From Olivibacter jilunii (GTDB lineage: Bacteria; Bacteroidota; Bacteroidia; Sphingobacteriales; Sphingobacteriaceae), in the NCBI RefSeq assembly GCF_900607235.1, contig NZ_LR027849.1:806001-870000 (forward strand): 64,000 nt of DNA, given 5' to 3'. Under the pieces are notes generated by a model. The model was not told the origin of the DNA, did no database searches, and saw nothing but the letters and a program-made list of their open reading frames with translations. A program made the position numbers and the translations under genes. Shown here piece after piece: positions 1-9,538 of this stretch (positions are counted from its first letter, which is position 1; the number at the start of each line of letters is the position of its first letter).

Positions 1-779
1 TGTTGATTACCTGTGGTGATTAATAGGTGCTTAGAGAACTCATTTACGTTGCTTAAAATAAAATGTATAGGAAGACCGCTTTCGTGAACTGTCCGAATTT
101 TATTTTCCTGATAATCAAATTGGATAAGTCGCTTATCTTTTTCAATATATATCAATATTTCCTCGGCACTGGCAGTTGTAATCAATTCGACCGATGATAG
201 TAATTCCAATTTGCGCCTGAAATCACCTGTATAACTCAAGAGATGTTGGTCGGAAAGCATCTCTTTGAGTGTATCAAAAATTGAACTGGCTAACTTCTCT
301 GCCTGGGAATACAAAAATAAACCTTGACTGGCCATATTAAACTCAATGGCCATCTTGATTTCTTCTTGTGTTTTTAGCCCGAACCCCTTTGCTTCGATCA
401 GTCGATTTTCGTTACACGCATAGTAAAGCTCTCCTAACGTTTCGATTGCAAGCGTATTCCATATGATCAAGATTTTTTTTGGCCCCAAACCTTTTATTGT
501 TAGCATCTCTAAAATGCCTTCAGGTGTTTTAGCGAGTAATGCCTCTAGATCCTCTATACAGCCCGTATGGATAAGCTCCCAAACTTTTGACGCTATGCTT
601 TTGCCGATACCTTGCTCTGTACTTAATTCTTGTTCCGTTTTATCAATAATTTTAAAAGGTAGCTTATCTAGCTTAAAAGCTGCATTAGCTATCGCTTTAG
701 TTTTGAAGGAATTCTCGCCATGTAATTCCATCAATTGCGAAAGCAATCTAAATTTGCGGGATATAATTTTATTTTCCAT
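1..779 (-). CDS. polX: PolX-family DNA polymerase/3'-5' exonuclease, N-terminal part (truncated by window edge)
   Basis: Reading the minus strand from the ATG at 777-779 gives 259 residues that stay open to base 1. Three helix-hairpin-helix-like motifs are visible (GIGKSIASKV near 57, IKGLGPKKI near 95, KGFGLKTQEEI near 131), then a family X palm region with FRR at 187-189. This order matches bacterial PolX, which normally continues into a C-terminal PHP phosphoesterase domain; that part lies outside the window. PolX enzymes act in DNA gap and base-excision repair. The positions of the three palm aspartates are occupied by Ser196, Glu198 and His239 in my alignment by eye, so the polymerase half is probably inactive here. 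The gene is separated from the upstream minus-strand sppA by a strong hairpin. Confidence 0.82.
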   Translation of the reverse strand, partial: MENKIISRKFRLLSQLMELHGENSFKTKAIANAAFKLDKLPFKIIDKTEQELSTEQGIGKSIASKVWELIHTGCIEDLEALLAKTPEGILEMLTIKGLGPKKILIIWNTLAIETLGELYYACNENRLIEAKGFGLKTQEEIKMAIEFNMASQGLFLYSQAEKLASSIFDTLKEMLSDQHLLSYTGDFRRKLELLSSVELITTASAEEILIYIEKDKRLIQFDYQENKIRTVHESGLPIHFILSNVNEFSKHLLITTGNQ

Positions 780-859
780 TTCGATGTATTGTTAAGGGGC
801 TTCGAAGCTTTGCCAATATAACGGGCAAACTTACGTATATAGACGATATATAACAAAAT

Positions 860-913
860 GTGCGCAACCAAAAAAGGGCACTCCGAAAGGAGTGCCCTTT
901 TTTGGTTGCGCAC
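860..913 (-). terminator. 25-bp perfect stem, GAAA loop, terminator downstream of sppA
   Basis: Bases 860-884 and 889-913 are perfect reverse complements around a GAAA tetraloop. The stem contains a run of six A on one side and six T on the other, so it can work as an intrinsic terminator in either direction. It starts 9 nt after the sppA stop codon and ends transcription of sppA before polX. Confidence 0.85.
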
Positions 914-921
914 GGTAAGAT

Positions 922-2688
922 TTAATGAATATTAATCATATACGGTAATCTTGCCTGTATACCGCTTTGTTGCATAACCTGCTTTGCTTGTTCGTAAAGA
1001 AGGTAGCCTTCATTCATTTCTTTCTTCATTATCCAAGTCTTCAGCTTATCGCTGGAAGAACCGAGAAAAGCTTCTAAAGGATCTTTCATGGCAGGGTAGC
1101 TCACCAGTTTATAGTCTTTCAATTTGGCTTTACGAGCTGCAGCTGTAATAGCTTCATTGAAACTGGCTAAACGATCAACTAAACCAATTTTTGCCGCTTG
1201 TGCACCCGTCCATACCCGTCCTTGACCGATACTATCTACTTGGCTTTGACTTATTTTTCTACCGTTAGCTACTTTTTTTGTAAAGGTATCGTACGTCTTG
1301 TTTACTTCTTGTTGAATAAGGTCGCGCTCGTCCGCTGTAAGTGGTCTATTAACACTCATTAGGTCAGCATATTTTCCTGTTTTTACTTCATCAAACGTAA
1401 TTCCCAATTTGTTGTTGAAAAAGTTCTGTAAATTTGGAATAATACCAAACACACCGATTGAACCTGTAATGGTATTCGGTTGAGCAAAAATGGAATCGGC
1501 GGCGCAGGCAATATAGTAACCACCCGAAGCTGCAACGTCGCCCATTGATACGATAATAGGTTTTACCTTTTTTGTCAGTTCAACTTCTTTCCAAATAACA
1601 TCAGAAGCCAACGAGCTTCCACCCGGAGAGTTGATACGAAGCACAACTGCTTTAACTTTATCATCTTCACGTACTGTTCTAATCGCTCTCGAAATTCTTT
1701 CCGAACCAATTTGCTCATCAGAACCCTCACCGGAAACGATATCACCTACTGCGTAGACTACAGCTAGCCGATTTTGCGAACCGTTTTCTTCTGTTTTTGG
1801 AGAAGTATAATCTTCAATATTTATTGACTTGATCTTCTTCTTTTTATCAATGCACAACTTAACTTTTAGTTCATCTATTATTTCATTTTTATATTTCAAC
1901 CCGTCAACTAATTTTGCGTTCAGCGCCTTCTCGGCATCTCTTCCACTGTAGTTGTCGGCAATGTTCCGCAAGGAATCCATAGGTATATTCCGTGATTTGG
2001 ACACATTGCCAAGGTAATAGTCGTATAAAGAATTAAGATAGGAGTTGACCTGTTCTTTGTTTGCCGGGCTCATTTTATCTAATATAAAAGGCTCTACCGC
2101 ACTCTTGTAAGTACCTACTTTCACTACCTGTGCTTCAATGCCCAGTTTTTCAAGTGTGCCTTTAAAGAATGGAAGCTGCGCTGCCATTCCGCGGAAGTCG
2201 ACCGACCCTTCCGGGTTCAAATAAACCTTATCAGCTGTTGAAGCAAGGTAGTATCCCTTCATTGAATACCCCTCACTGTAAGCTAATATGAATTTTTTTG
2301 ATTCTTTAAATTTGAGCAATGCATCTCTAATCTCTTGAAGTGTGGCAAAACTTGCACCGATACCGTCCATATCGAGTACAATACCTTTTATTCGATTGTC
2401 ATTTTTTGCTGCATCAATTCGAAGCAATATCTCATCTAAACCAATATATTTTTCCGAATTCATAGACGGAAGGCTAACATTGTTAAAGGGACTTCTGTCT
2501 GTACGTTCTTTAATGGCGTAATTTAAAGACACGCGTAGAATGGAGTTTTCACTTATTTCTACTGCCTTGTCTGAACTGGCAGCACTTATTATCGCGGCCA
2601 TAATGGCAATAGCAACGAAGAAAAAGATGATCGTTGATAAAAATACTCCAAGCATGGAGGCAAATACAAATTTGAAAAATTGCTTCAT
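922..2688 (-). CDS. sppA: signal peptide peptidase SppA, 67K type
   Basis: A 588-residue membrane serine peptidase that degrades cleaved signal peptides. One N-terminal membrane segment (about residues 8-36) is followed by two tandem ClpP-fold S49 domains, as in the long E. coli-type enzyme. The catalytic dyad is split across the domains: Lys195 in VGTYKSAVEP and Ser388 in AASGGYYIA. The start is the ATG at 2686-2688, directly before a hydrophobic segment. The gene stands alone; folK diverges from it across about 170 bp, and a very strong hairpin follows it. Length is typical of the family and nothing is missing. Confidence 0.95.
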   Translation of the reverse strand: MKQFFKFVFASMLGVFLSTIIFFFVAIAIMAAIISAASSDKAVEISENSILRVSLNYAIKERTDRSPFNNVSLPSMNSEKYIGLDEILLRIDAAKNDNRIKGIVLDMDGIGASFATLQEIRDALLKFKESKKFILAYSEGYSMKGYYLASTADKVYLNPEGSVDFRGMAAQLPFFKGTLEKLGIEAQVVKVGTYKSAVEPFILDKMSPANKEQVNSYLNSLYDYYLGNVSKSRNIPMDSLRNIADNYSGRDAEKALNAKLVDGLKYKNEIIDELKVKLCIDKKKKIKSINIEDYTSPKTEENGSQNRLAVVYAVGDIVSGEGSDEQIGSERISRAIRTVREDDKVKAVVLRINSPGGSSLASDVIWKEVELTKKVKPIIVSMGDVAASGGYYIACAADSIFAQPNTITGSIGVFGIIPNLQNFFNNKLGITFDEVKTGKYADLMSVNRPLTADERDLIQQEVNKTYDTFTKKVANGRKISQSQVDSIGQGRVWTGAQAAKIGLVDRLASFNEAITAAARKAKLKDYKLVSYPAMKDPLEAFLGSSSDKLKTWIMKKEMNEGYLLYEQAKQVMQQSGIQARLPYMINIH

Positions 2689-2827
2689 GTATGTTTTCTA
2701 TGTCTGAAATTTAAATGTTTACACTGCTATAAGACAAATAAGGTGCTGTATTGTTACATGAAATGCAAAATAAGTAATCATTGGTATAGAAGCTCAATCG
2801 ATCATCGGAGTACCGTCAAAACCATAA

Positions 2828-2858
2828 TTGGATATCAATGTCATTTTGATTAAGTTTG
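2828..2858 (+). promoter_or_regulatory. folK promoter, TTG-N20-TAAGTTTG, leaderless arrangement
   Basis: TTG at 2828-2830, a 20-bp spacer, then TAAGTTTG at 2851-2858, matching the Bacteroidota -33/-7 consensus. Only three bases separate the -7 box from the ATG at 2862, so the transcript probably begins at or next to the start codon. The in-frame TTG at 2856 lies inside the -7 box and cannot be the start. Confidence 0.7.
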
Positions 2859-2861
2859 TTT

Positions 2862-3347
2862 ATGCACACAGTTTATCTGATATTGGGTTCAAATTTAGGA
2901 GACAGCAGACAGCAATTAACTAAAGCCATTCAATTAATTGAAAGTAGAGTAGGAAACGTTATTGATCAATCCGCAATTTATGAGACAGTTGCTTGGGGGG
3001 TAAACAACCAACCGAATTACCTAAATCAGGCGCTCAAAGTCAATACGATTTTAACCCCTGAACAAACGCTAAAAGAAATCCTCGCGATTGAGGAGACGCT
3101 TGGAAGGAAAAGAAATACAAAGTGGGAGGCTCGACTAATCGATATTGACATTTTATTTTATGATGCAATCATCTTAGATACCCTTAATTTGAAAATCCCT
3201 CATCCGTTGCTTCATTTACGGAGGTTTGTACTAACTCCCCTTGTTGAAATAGCGCCTGGGCTAATGCACCCTTCCTACAGAATGGGGATAGCTGATTTAT
3301 ATGAAAAATTAGATGATAACCTGTCGGTAAGGCGGCTTGAAAAATGA
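2862..3347 (+). CDS. folK: 2-amino-4-hydroxy-6-hydroxymethyldihydropteridine diphosphokinase (HPPK)
   Basis: A 161-residue cytoplasmic enzyme of folate synthesis that transfers pyrophosphate from ATP to 6-hydroxymethyl-dihydropterin. Family landmarks are LILGSNLGD at the N-terminus, NQPNYLNQA, the signature RKRNTKWEARLIDIDILFYD region with the magnesium-binding acidic pair, and IPHPLLHLRRFVLTPL. I chose the ATG at 2862 rather than the in-frame TTG at 2856 because the latter sits in the -7 promoter box. It is convergent with pssA and shares a hairpin with it. It is monocistronic here, without folB or folP beside it. Confidence 0.93.
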   Translation: MHTVYLILGSNLGDSRQQLTKAIQLIESRVGNVIDQSAIYETVAWGVNNQPNYLNQALKVNTILTPEQTLKEILAIEETLGRKRNTKWEARLIDIDILFYDAIILDTLNLKIPHPLLHLRRFVLTPLVEIAPGLMHPSYRMGIADLYEKLDDNLSVRRLEK

Positions 3348-3381
3348 CTTTACGATTAAACTTCATCAAATCTGAGCAAAG

Positions 3382-3414
3382 ATAAATTGAAAATCGAGTC
3401 GTTTTTCAATTTAT
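3382..3414. terminator. AT-rich hairpin between convergent folK and pssA
   Basis: ATAAATTGAAAA at 3382-3393 pairs with TTTTCAATTTAT at 3103+ (bases 3403-3414) around a 9-nt loop. The downstream arm overlaps the pssA stop codon. Low GC content makes the stem weak, but the position between two convergent genes and the flanking A/T runs fit a bidirectional terminator. Confidence 0.5.
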
Positions 3415-4118
3415 AACTCTTGAGTAAGCTTATTATATTGCATAAGTGACAATACCAAGTAGAAAATAATGATGAACGGAATGGCCGTTAGTTGAAATAA
3501 AAAAAGCAATATTACACTGACCAAAAGAAGGATATAGCGATGAAGGTTGGTGCGCAATTGTAAATCTTTAAATTTTAGCGACATGAGCGGGATTTCCGCC
3601 ACCAATAAAAAACTTAAAGCAAGTATTAAAGCAAGCAAAATAACCGGATGCTGCACATAGGCACTGATTATCGGATCTTTGCTTAAGGCGATATGTGGAA
3701 GCGATAGGATGAACAATGCACAGGCAGGAGTAGGAAGACCTATGAAAATAGAAGTTTGCCTGCTATCTAAATTGAATTTCGCTAAACGTAGCGCAGAAAA
3801 AACGGCTAACAAAAAAGCCGAATATTTGATCCACGAACCGCCGTATTCTATCGCCGGGTTTGTCTCCAGCATCATAAAGACAATAACAGACGGTAAAAAA
3901 CCGAAGCTAATCATATCAGCAAGTGAATCCAACTCTTTACCTACCGGAGAGTTTACTTTCAATAGACGAGCCGCCATGCCATCGAGGAAATCAAAAATTG
4001 CGGCTATGATAATAGCGTACCCCGCATTTATCAACTGTCCTTCAAAAGCTAGTACGACACCTATGCACCCACTGAACAGATTAAAACTTGTAATCGTATT
4101 AGGTATATGTTGTTTCAT
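3411..4118 (-). CDS. pssA: CDP-diacylglycerol--serine O-phosphatidyltransferase
   Basis: A 235-residue integral membrane enzyme that makes phosphatidylserine from CDP-diacylglycerol and serine, the precursor of phosphatidylethanolamine. The CDP-alcohol phosphatidyltransferase signature is complete: Asp43, Asp46-Gly47, Ala50-Arg51, Gly60, Asp64 and Asp68 with exact family spacing. Six or so hydrophobic segments follow. The type II (Gram-positive/Bacteroidota) membrane form is indicated, not the peripheral E. coli form. No psd decarboxylase gene is adjacent. Confidence 0.92.
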   Translation of the reverse strand: MKQHIPNTITSFNLFSGCIGVVLAFEGQLINAGYAIIIAAIFDFLDGMAARLLKVNSPVGKELDSLADMISFGFLPSVIVFMMLETNPAIEYGGSWIKYSAFLLAVFSALRLAKFNLDSRQTSIFIGLPTPACALFILSLPHIALSKDPIISAYVQHPVILLALILALSFLLVAEIPLMSLKFKDLQLRTNLHRYILLLVSVILLFLFQLTAIPFIIIFYLVLSLMQYNKLTQEL

Positions 4119-4193
4119 GCGTCATTTCTTTCACTCCCGTCAAATGCTTAGAAAAAATATGATTTTGGCAGTGTCTTCATAAAGTGTTACAAA

Positions 4194-4229
4194 AAAGCTT
4201 TCCTACCTATTATAAAGTAAGAAAGCTTT
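4194..4229 (-). terminator. hairpin terminator downstream of rho
   Basis: AAAGCTTTC at 4194-4202 pairs with GAAAGCTTT at 4221-4229; on the minus strand the stem is followed by a T-rich run (complement of the A run at 4191-4196). It lies 32 nt beyond the rho stop codon. Confidence 0.6.
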
Positions 4230-4260
4230 GTTTATCAATTAATTGTACGATTATCCGTTT

Positions 4261-5820
4261 CTAGCCGTTCATGCTGATAAGAAACTCTTCATTTGATCTT
4301 GTTCCACGCATTTGAGCTAGCAAGAATTCCATAGCTTCTGTGGAGTTCATATCCGCTAAGTGATTTCTAAGCACCCATATACGTTGAAGTGTTTCCTTGT
4401 CGTTTAACAAATCGTCTCTACGTGTACTCGATGCAGTAATATCAATAGCCGGGAATATACGCTTATTAGCCAACTTCCGATCGAGTTGTAATTCCATGTT
4501 ACCTGTACCCTTGAACTCTTCAAAAATCACTTCGTCCATTTTGGAGCCGGTATCGGTCAAGGCAGTAGCTAAGATAGTAAGCGAGCCGCCATGCTCAATA
4601 TTACGAGCTGCTCCAAAGAACCTTTTCGGTTTATGCAAGGCATTAGCGTCCACACCTCCCGATAAAATTTTTCCGGAAGCAGGAGCAACTGTGTTATAAG
4701 CGCGAGCCAGCCTGGTAATCGAATCTAACAGAATGACAACATCATGACCGCATTCGACCATACGCTTTGCTTTTTCGAGCACGATATTGGCGATTTTAAC
4801 ATGTCGTTCAGCCGGTTCGTCAAAAGTAGAAGACACCACCTCTGCCCGAACACTTCTAGCCATGTCAGTCACCTCTTCCGGACGTTCGTCGATTAATAAA
4901 ATGATCAAATAAACCTCTGGGTGATTTTTTGCTATGGCATTTGCCACCTCTTTCAATAAAACTGTCTTACCGGTTTTTGGTTGCGCTACAATTAAGCCGC
5001 GTTGCCCTTTTCCAATAGGCGTAAACAAATCCATGATGCGGGTCGAATTGTTTCCTGCATCGGTATAGAGCTTCAAACGCTCAGTAGGGAATAGCGGTGT
5101 CAAATAATCAAACGGAACCCGATCCCTTACCTCTGCGGGAATTTGGCCATTAATGGCTTCTACACGCACCAAAGGAAAATATTTTTCGCCTTCCTTCGGA
5201 GGGCGAATACTTCCTCTGACAGTATCGCCTGTTTTAAGCCCGAAAAGCTTTATCTGTGATTGTGAGACATAAATGTCGTCGGGTGATGTCAGGTAGTTAT
5301 AGTCAGACGAGCGTAAAAAGCCATAGCCATCAGGCATGATTTCTAATACGCCTTCGTTGACGATCACATTGTCAAAATCAAGATTAGAAGCGGGTGTCGA
5401 TGCCGGAGCAGTTTCCGTTTTTGTTTGAGGTGGGGTTGTAGAGGAGGGAGTTGAGCTGCTCGCTCTGCGATCAGTGCGCTGTGGACGGTTTTCAGATGAA
5501 GCAAGTTTTTCTTTGCTAGGTTCATCTTTTATAGCCGTAGCCAAGACAGGCTCTTTCTCTACTTTTTTTCTTATCTCTATAGGCTCGGCCTGTTTTACAG
5601 AGGTCCTGACCCGTTTACGATGTTTCGTTTCACCGGATTCTTCCTCTTTTTCAAGAATGTCCGCCATCGCTTCTTCTTCTGCAGGCTTTTCATTGTCTGT
5701 AGCAATAATTTTGTTGATCAACTCTTGTTTTCTCAACTTTTCAGCATCTGCAATACCGATTAATTTTGCAATTTCACGTAGCTCAGACACGAGCTTAGCG
5801 TTCAATTCATTAATATTCAT
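4261..5820 (-). CDS. rho: transcription termination factor Rho
   Basis: A 519-residue hexameric RNA helicase that ends transcription. The N-terminal Rho-N helical domain (residues 1-40) is followed by an approximately 100-residue low-complexity insert rich in Lys/Glu and then Ser/Thr/Pro (about 45-148), then the RNA-binding cold-shock-like domain ([12 protein letters not shown]) and the RecA-type ATPase core with Walker A QPKTGKT near 281-287 and Walker [15 protein letters not shown]. The extra insert makes it about 100 residues longer than the E. coli protein, as is common in Bacteroidota. I chose the ATG at 5818-5820 over the adjoining TTG. It is transcribed alone. Confidence 0.96.
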   Translation of the reverse strand: MNINELNAKLVSELREIAKLIGIADAEKLRKQELINKIIATDNEKPAEEEAMADILEKEEESGETKHRKRVRTSVKQAEPIEIRKKVEKEPVLATAIKDEPSKEKLASSENRPQRTDRRASSSTPSSTTPPQTKTETAPASTPASNLDFDNVIVNEGVLEIMPDGYGFLRSSDYNYLTSPDDIYVSQSQIKLFGLKTGDTVRGSIRPPKEGEKYFPLVRVEAINGQIPAEVRDRVPFDYLTPLFPTERLKLYTDAGNNSTRIMDLFTPIGKGQRGLIVAQPKTGKTVLLKEVANAIAKNHPEVYLIILLIDERPEEVTDMARSVRAEVVSSTFDEPAERHVKIANIVLEKAKRMVECGHDVVILLDSITRLARAYNTVAPASGKILSGGVDANALHKPKRFFGAARNIEHGGSLTILATALTDTGSKMDEVIFEEFKGTGNMELQLDRKLANKRIFPAIDITASSTRRDDLLNDKETLQRIWVLRNHLADMNSTEAMEFLLAQMRGTRSNEEFLISMNG

Positions 5821-6186
5821 CAAATGTCGTTATGTGTAATAAGGATTTTTATGCTTGTGTTTAACAGAAATTTACCCATATAAAAACTCGATTGATAAGT
5901 TTAAATTTTTCGCTGAAGGACTAATGATTCTCCTTTAACGGATAGGTAAATTTTGAGATTCCGCTGCAATTGTATGCATAAGAATTGAAAATTCAAAAAA
6001 AAAACGAAAAAAAATAAAAATAGAGATCAATATGTCTTGTTAAAATTGTTCAATTTAGTGCCCTTTTATATTGAACACCATTAAAAAAGTGATAAGGTCT
6101 CAATTGCAAAGTCTTTTGTATATGCCGACAAATATAGCTAAATTTGTCGTGTTTTTTTACATGTTCCTAATAATTTTTCCCCTTAT
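5821..6186. other. 366-bp AT-rich divergent intergenic region rho/pyrF
   Basis: No gene was found. The region is strongly A/T rich, with an A-run around 5997-6023. It holds the pyrF promoter at 6116-6146 and must hold the rho leader and promoter on the other strand. The long leader in front of rho would fit autogenous control, which is known for rho in other bacteria, but no structure was recognised. Confidence 0.6.
6116..6146 (+). promoter_or_regulatory. pyrF promoter, TTG-N20-TAAATTTG
   Basis: TTG at 6116-6118 (within TTTTG), a 20-bp spacer and TAAATTTG at 6139-6146 match the Bacteroidota consensus. The predicted start site near 6152 would leave a leader of about 35 nt. Confidence 0.65.
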
Positions 6187-7023
6187 ATGACTCGTAAGCA
6201 ATTAATAGAGCAGATTAAACTGAAACGCTCTTTTTTGTGTGTTGGCTTAGATACGGATATCGAGAAAATACCAAGTTGCCTATTGGACTTGGAAGATCCC
6301 ATTTTTGAATTTAATAAGCGTATTATTGAGGCAACTGCTGATCTATGTGTCGCTTATAAACCCAATATTGCTTTTTATGAGAGCAGGGGCGCTCAGGGTT
6401 GGCGGAGCCTACAGCGTACGTGTGAGATCATTCCGAAAAGTTGCTTAAATATTGCAGATGCCAAACGTGGCGATATAGGAAACACAGCAGATATGTATGC
6501 TAAGACGTTCTTTTCAAAGGAGGTGTCCGGTCTGGAATTCGATGCGGTAACTGTTGCACCTTATATGGGAGAAGATTCGATTAGCCCTTTTTTGGAGTAT
6601 CCGGGTAAATGGTCGGTCGTGCTGGCCTTAACATCAAATAAAGGAAGCTTGGACTTCCAGTTTTTGGCTGATTTAAGTGGTAAAAGGTTGTTTGAACATG
6701 TTATTGAAAAGGTTAATGCTCTGGGAAGCAGTGAACAGGTAATGTATGTCGTAGGAGCCACCAGAGGGGAATATTTTAAGGATATACGACGGATAGCACC
6801 CGATCATTTTCTGCTAGTGCCGGGGATCGGTGCTCAAGGTGGCAGTTTGCAAGAAGTGTGTGCGTTTGGAATGAATAAGGAATGTGGTTTGTTGGTAAAT
6901 GCTACCAGATCAATTATTTACGCGAGCAATGGTAGTGATTTCGCTGAAAGGGCAAGAGAGGAGGCCCAAAAATTGCAAATTGAAATGGAACAGGAATTAC
7001 AAAAAATCGGTATACTAATTTAA
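6187..7023 (+). CDS. pyrF: orotidine-5'-phosphate decarboxylase
   Basis: A 278-residue enzyme that converts OMP to UMP in the last step of de novo pyrimidine synthesis. It belongs to the longer type 2 subfamily (about 270 residues) rather than the 230-residue E. coli type. The catalytic array Asp91-x-Lys93-x-x-Asp96 is intact in [14 protein letters not shown], and the phosphate-binding region [11 protein letters not shown] is present near 209. It has its own promoter and no other pyr genes nearby. A small inverted repeat (7049-7064) follows it. Confidence 0.95.
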   Translation: MTRKQLIEQIKLKRSFLCVGLDTDIEKIPSCLLDLEDPIFEFNKRIIEATADLCVAYKPNIAFYESRGAQGWRSLQRTCEIIPKSCLNIADAKRGDIGNTADMYAKTFFSKEVSGLEFDAVTVAPYMGEDSISPFLEYPGKWSVVLALTSNKGSLDFQFLADLSGKRLFEHVIEKVNALGSSEQVMYVVGATRGEYFKDIRRIAPDHFLLVPGIGAQGGSLQEVCAFGMNKECGLLVNATRSIIYASNGSDFAERAREEAQKLQIEMEQELQKIGILI

Positions 7024-7048
7024 AGAAAGTAAAAAGCTGCGAAGGGAA

Positions 7049-7064
7049 AATGACGACCGTCATT
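7049..7064. repeat. AATGACG-AC-CGTCATT inverted repeat between pyrF and sufB
   Basis: Seven-base arms (7049-7055 and 7058-7064) separated by two bases. It lies about 70 bp upstream of the suf -7 box. It is too short and lacks a T-run for a good terminator; a protein-binding site is an alternative. Function unknown. Confidence 0.35.
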
Positions 7065-7134
7065 AATTTACATTGAGATTATTTATTTGCCGTAAAAGAG
7101 CCGGTAAATGCTCGAATAATTGCTCTTCAAATTG

Positions 7135-7142
7135 TAACTTTG
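7135..7142 (+). promoter_or_regulatory. -7 box TAACTTTG of the suf operon
   Basis: Perfect TAnnTTTG match 64 bp before sufB. No TTG lies at the ideal upstream spacing (the nearest TTG, 7120-7122, is only 12 bp away), so the -33 element is weak, which would suit an activated or regulated promoter. This is inference from sequence only. Confidence 0.5.
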
Positions 7143-7206
7143 CAAATTAATTAATGGCAATCGCTTCTAAAGGAGAAGAGAAGTACGAAGCGAAATCGAT
7201 AATGAA

Positions 7207-8658
7207 ATGAGTACGAAAGACGATAATATATTGCAAGAACTCGCGGTAGAGGAGTACAAATATGGTTTTACTACCAATATCGAGATGGATATCGCTAAAA
7301 AGGGTCTATCCGAAGAAACAGTACGCTTCATTTCTGCAAAAAAAGGTGAGCCTGCTTGGCTTCTTGACTGGAGGTTAAAGGCCTTAAGGCATTTTGAAAA
7401 AATGACAATGCCTAAGTGGCAAAACTTTGAGCATCCCAAAGTTGATTTTCAGGATATATCTTACTATGCTGCGCCAAAGGAAAAACCGAAGGTAAACAGC
7501 ATGGATGAGGTTGACCCCGAATTGTTGGATACTTTCGCAAAATTGGGAATTCCCCTAGATGAACAGAAGGTGTTGGCAGGTGTCGTTGCTGTAGATGCTG
7601 TTTTTGATAGTGTATCAGTAAAGACAACCTTTAGGGAAAAATTGAAAGAATATGGCGTCATATTCTGTTCTTTTGGAGAGGCGGTAAAAGAACATCCCGA
7701 TTTGGTAAAGCAGTACCTGGGAACAGTAGTGCCACAAACCGATAATATTTATGCGGCTTTAAACGCCGCTGTATTTTCCGACGGATCTTTTGTCTATATA
7801 CCAAAGGGCGTAAATTGTCCAATGGAGCTTTCCACCTACTTTAGGATTAATGCGCAGAACACAGGGCAATTTGAACGTACGCTAATAATTGCCGATGAAG
7901 GAAGTTATGTGAGTTACCTGGAAGGATGTACCGCCCCAATGCGGGATGAAAACCAGTTGCACGCTGCCGTTGTAGAATTAATTGCACTTGAAAACGCAGA
8001 GATAAAATATAGCACTGTACAAAACTGGTATCCCGGAGATAAAGAAGGCCGGGGAGGTATCTACAACTTTGTAACCAAGAGAGGAATTTGTAAAGGTGAT
8101 AATAGCAAGATCTCTTGGACACAGGTTGAGACTGGTTCATCGATTACATGGAAATATCCAAGTGTAATTTTGAAGGGCGATAATTCTGTAGGAGAATTTT
8201 ATTCCGTTGCTTTGACAAGAAACCATCAGATAGCAGATACCGGAAGTAAAATGTATCATATCGGTAAAAACACACGCAGTAAAATTGTTTCTAAAGGCAT
8301 TTCCGCCGGTGTTAGTCAAAATAGTTACCGAGGCCTGGTTCAAATAGGTAAAGGTGCCGAAAAAGCTCGAAACTTTACGCAGTGTGATTCTTTATTAATT
8401 GGCGATAAATGTGGAGCTCATACGTTTCCTTACATTGAAGCAAAGAATAAAACAGCGAAATTGGAACACGAGGCTACTACCTCAAAAATTGGGGAAGATC
8501 AGATATTCTATCTTACACAACGAGGTATTGATCCGGAAAAAGCCGTTGGACTGATTGTTAATGGTTATGCTAAGGAGGTTCTTAACCAATTACCAATGGA
8601 ATTTGCCGTGGAGGCGCAAAAGCTGCTGGCAATTTCACTGGAGGGTAGTGTTGGATAA
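7207..8658 (+). CDS. sufB: Fe-S cluster assembly scaffold SufB
   Basis: A 483-residue SufB with the conserved mid and C-terminal regions of the family ([62 protein letters not shown]-like stretch, [23 protein letters not shown]). With SufC and SufD it forms the SufBC2D scaffold on which Fe-S clusters are built from sulfur delivered by SufS-SufE. It is the first gene of sufBCDSE. The ATG at 7207 was chosen; the ATG at 7202 is out of frame and stops at once (ATGAAATGA), forming a two-codon overlapping mini-ORF. Confidence 0.97.
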   Translation: MSTKDDNILQELAVEEYKYGFTTNIEMDIAKKGLSEETVRFISAKKGEPAWLLDWRLKALRHFEKMTMPKWQNFEHPKVDFQDISYYAAPKEKPKVNSMDEVDPELLDTFAKLGIPLDEQKVLAGVVAVDAVFDSVSVKTTFREKLKEYGVIFCSFGEAVKEHPDLVKQYLGTVVPQTDNIYAALNAAVFSDGSFVYIPKGVNCPMELSTYFRINAQNTGQFERTLIIADEGSYVSYLEGCTAPMRDENQLHAAVVELIALENAEIKYSTVQNWYPGDKEGRGGIYNFVTKRGICKGDNSKISWTQVETGSSITWKYPSVILKGDNSVGEFYSVALTRNHQIADTGSKMYHIGKNTRSKIVSKGISAGVSQNSYRGLVQIGKGAEKARNFTQCDSLLIGDKCGAHTFPYIEAKNKTAKLEHEATTSKIGEDQIFYLTQRGIDPEKAVGLIVNGYAKEVLNQLPMEFAVEAQKLLAISLEGSVG

Positions 8659-8725
8659 AGAGTATTGTAAATATTGTTAATATAAAAAACAAATAGCAAA
8701 TCGCGAGATTTGAATTGATGAAGAT

Positions 8726-9496
8726 ATGTTAAGTATAAAGAACCTACAGGCATCTGTAGATGATAAAGAGATTTTAAAAGGATTAAATTTAGAAGTTAAA
8801 GCGGGTGAAGTGCATGCTATTATGGGGCCGAATGGCTCGGGTAAAAGCACGTTGGCTTCGGTTTTAGCCGGTAAGGAAGCTTATGAGGTAACCGGCGGGG
8901 AAGTTAGGTTAGATAACAAGGATTTACTGGAGCTATCTCCCGAGGATCGAGCACGGGAAGGGCTTTTTCTGGCTTTTCAGTATCCGGTTGAGATTCCAGG
9001 TGTCTCTAATATCAACTTTTTAAAAACGGCCGTTAACGAAATCAGGGCCTATAAGGGACTAGCCCCAATGGAAGCGAAAGAATTTTTAAAGTTGGTTAAA
9101 GAAAAGCAAAAGCTTGTTGAATTTGATGCTAAATTGGCTAACCGGTCGTTAAATGAAGGATTTTCAGGTGGAGAGAAAAAGCGTAACGAAATTTTTCAAC
9201 TTGCCATGCTGGAACCAAAGCTGGCTATTTTGGACGAAACAGATTCAGGCTTAGACATCGACGCGCTTCGCATTGTGGCGAACGGTGTTAATCATTTGCG
9301 TTCAGAGAATAATGCTTTTATTGTTATTACGCACTATCAACGCCTTTTGGACTATATAGTGCCTGATTTTGTACATGTACTATATAAAGGAAAAATCGTA
9401 AAATCCGGAACGAAAGAACTAGCACTCGAGCTGGAGGAGAAGGGTTACGACTGGTTAAAAGAAAGTGTGGATGCAGAAGAGAATGCTGCCATTTAG
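8726..9496 (+). CDS. sufC: Fe-S cluster assembly ATPase SufC
   Basis: A 256-residue ABC-type ATPase without membrane domain. Walker A GPNGSGKST (34-42), the SufC-specific signature NEGFSGGEKKRNEI, and Walker B LAILDETDSGLD are all intact. It powers conformational change in the SufBC2D complex. It lies 67 bp after sufB and 42 bp before sufD. Confidence 0.97.
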   Translation: MLSIKNLQASVDDKEILKGLNLEVKAGEVHAIMGPNGSGKSTLASVLAGKEAYEVTGGEVRLDNKDLLELSPEDRAREGLFLAFQYPVEIPGVSNINFLKTAVNEIRAYKGLAPMEAKEFLKLVKEKQKLVEFDAKLANRSLNEGFSGGEKKRNEIFQLAMLEPKLAILDETDSGLDIDALRIVANGVNHLRSENNAFIVITHYQRLLDYIVPDFVHVLYKGKIVKSGTKELALELEEKGYDWLKESVDAEENAAI

Positions 9497-9538
9497 GTTA
9501 TAGCGATTATTTTCTCATCCTTTTATGATAATTAACAA

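Noticed and set aside
3679-4182. Plus-strand open frame of 167 codons over pssA
   Set aside because: Antisense to a conserved membrane enzyme with a perfect CDP-alcohol motif; no independent start signals.
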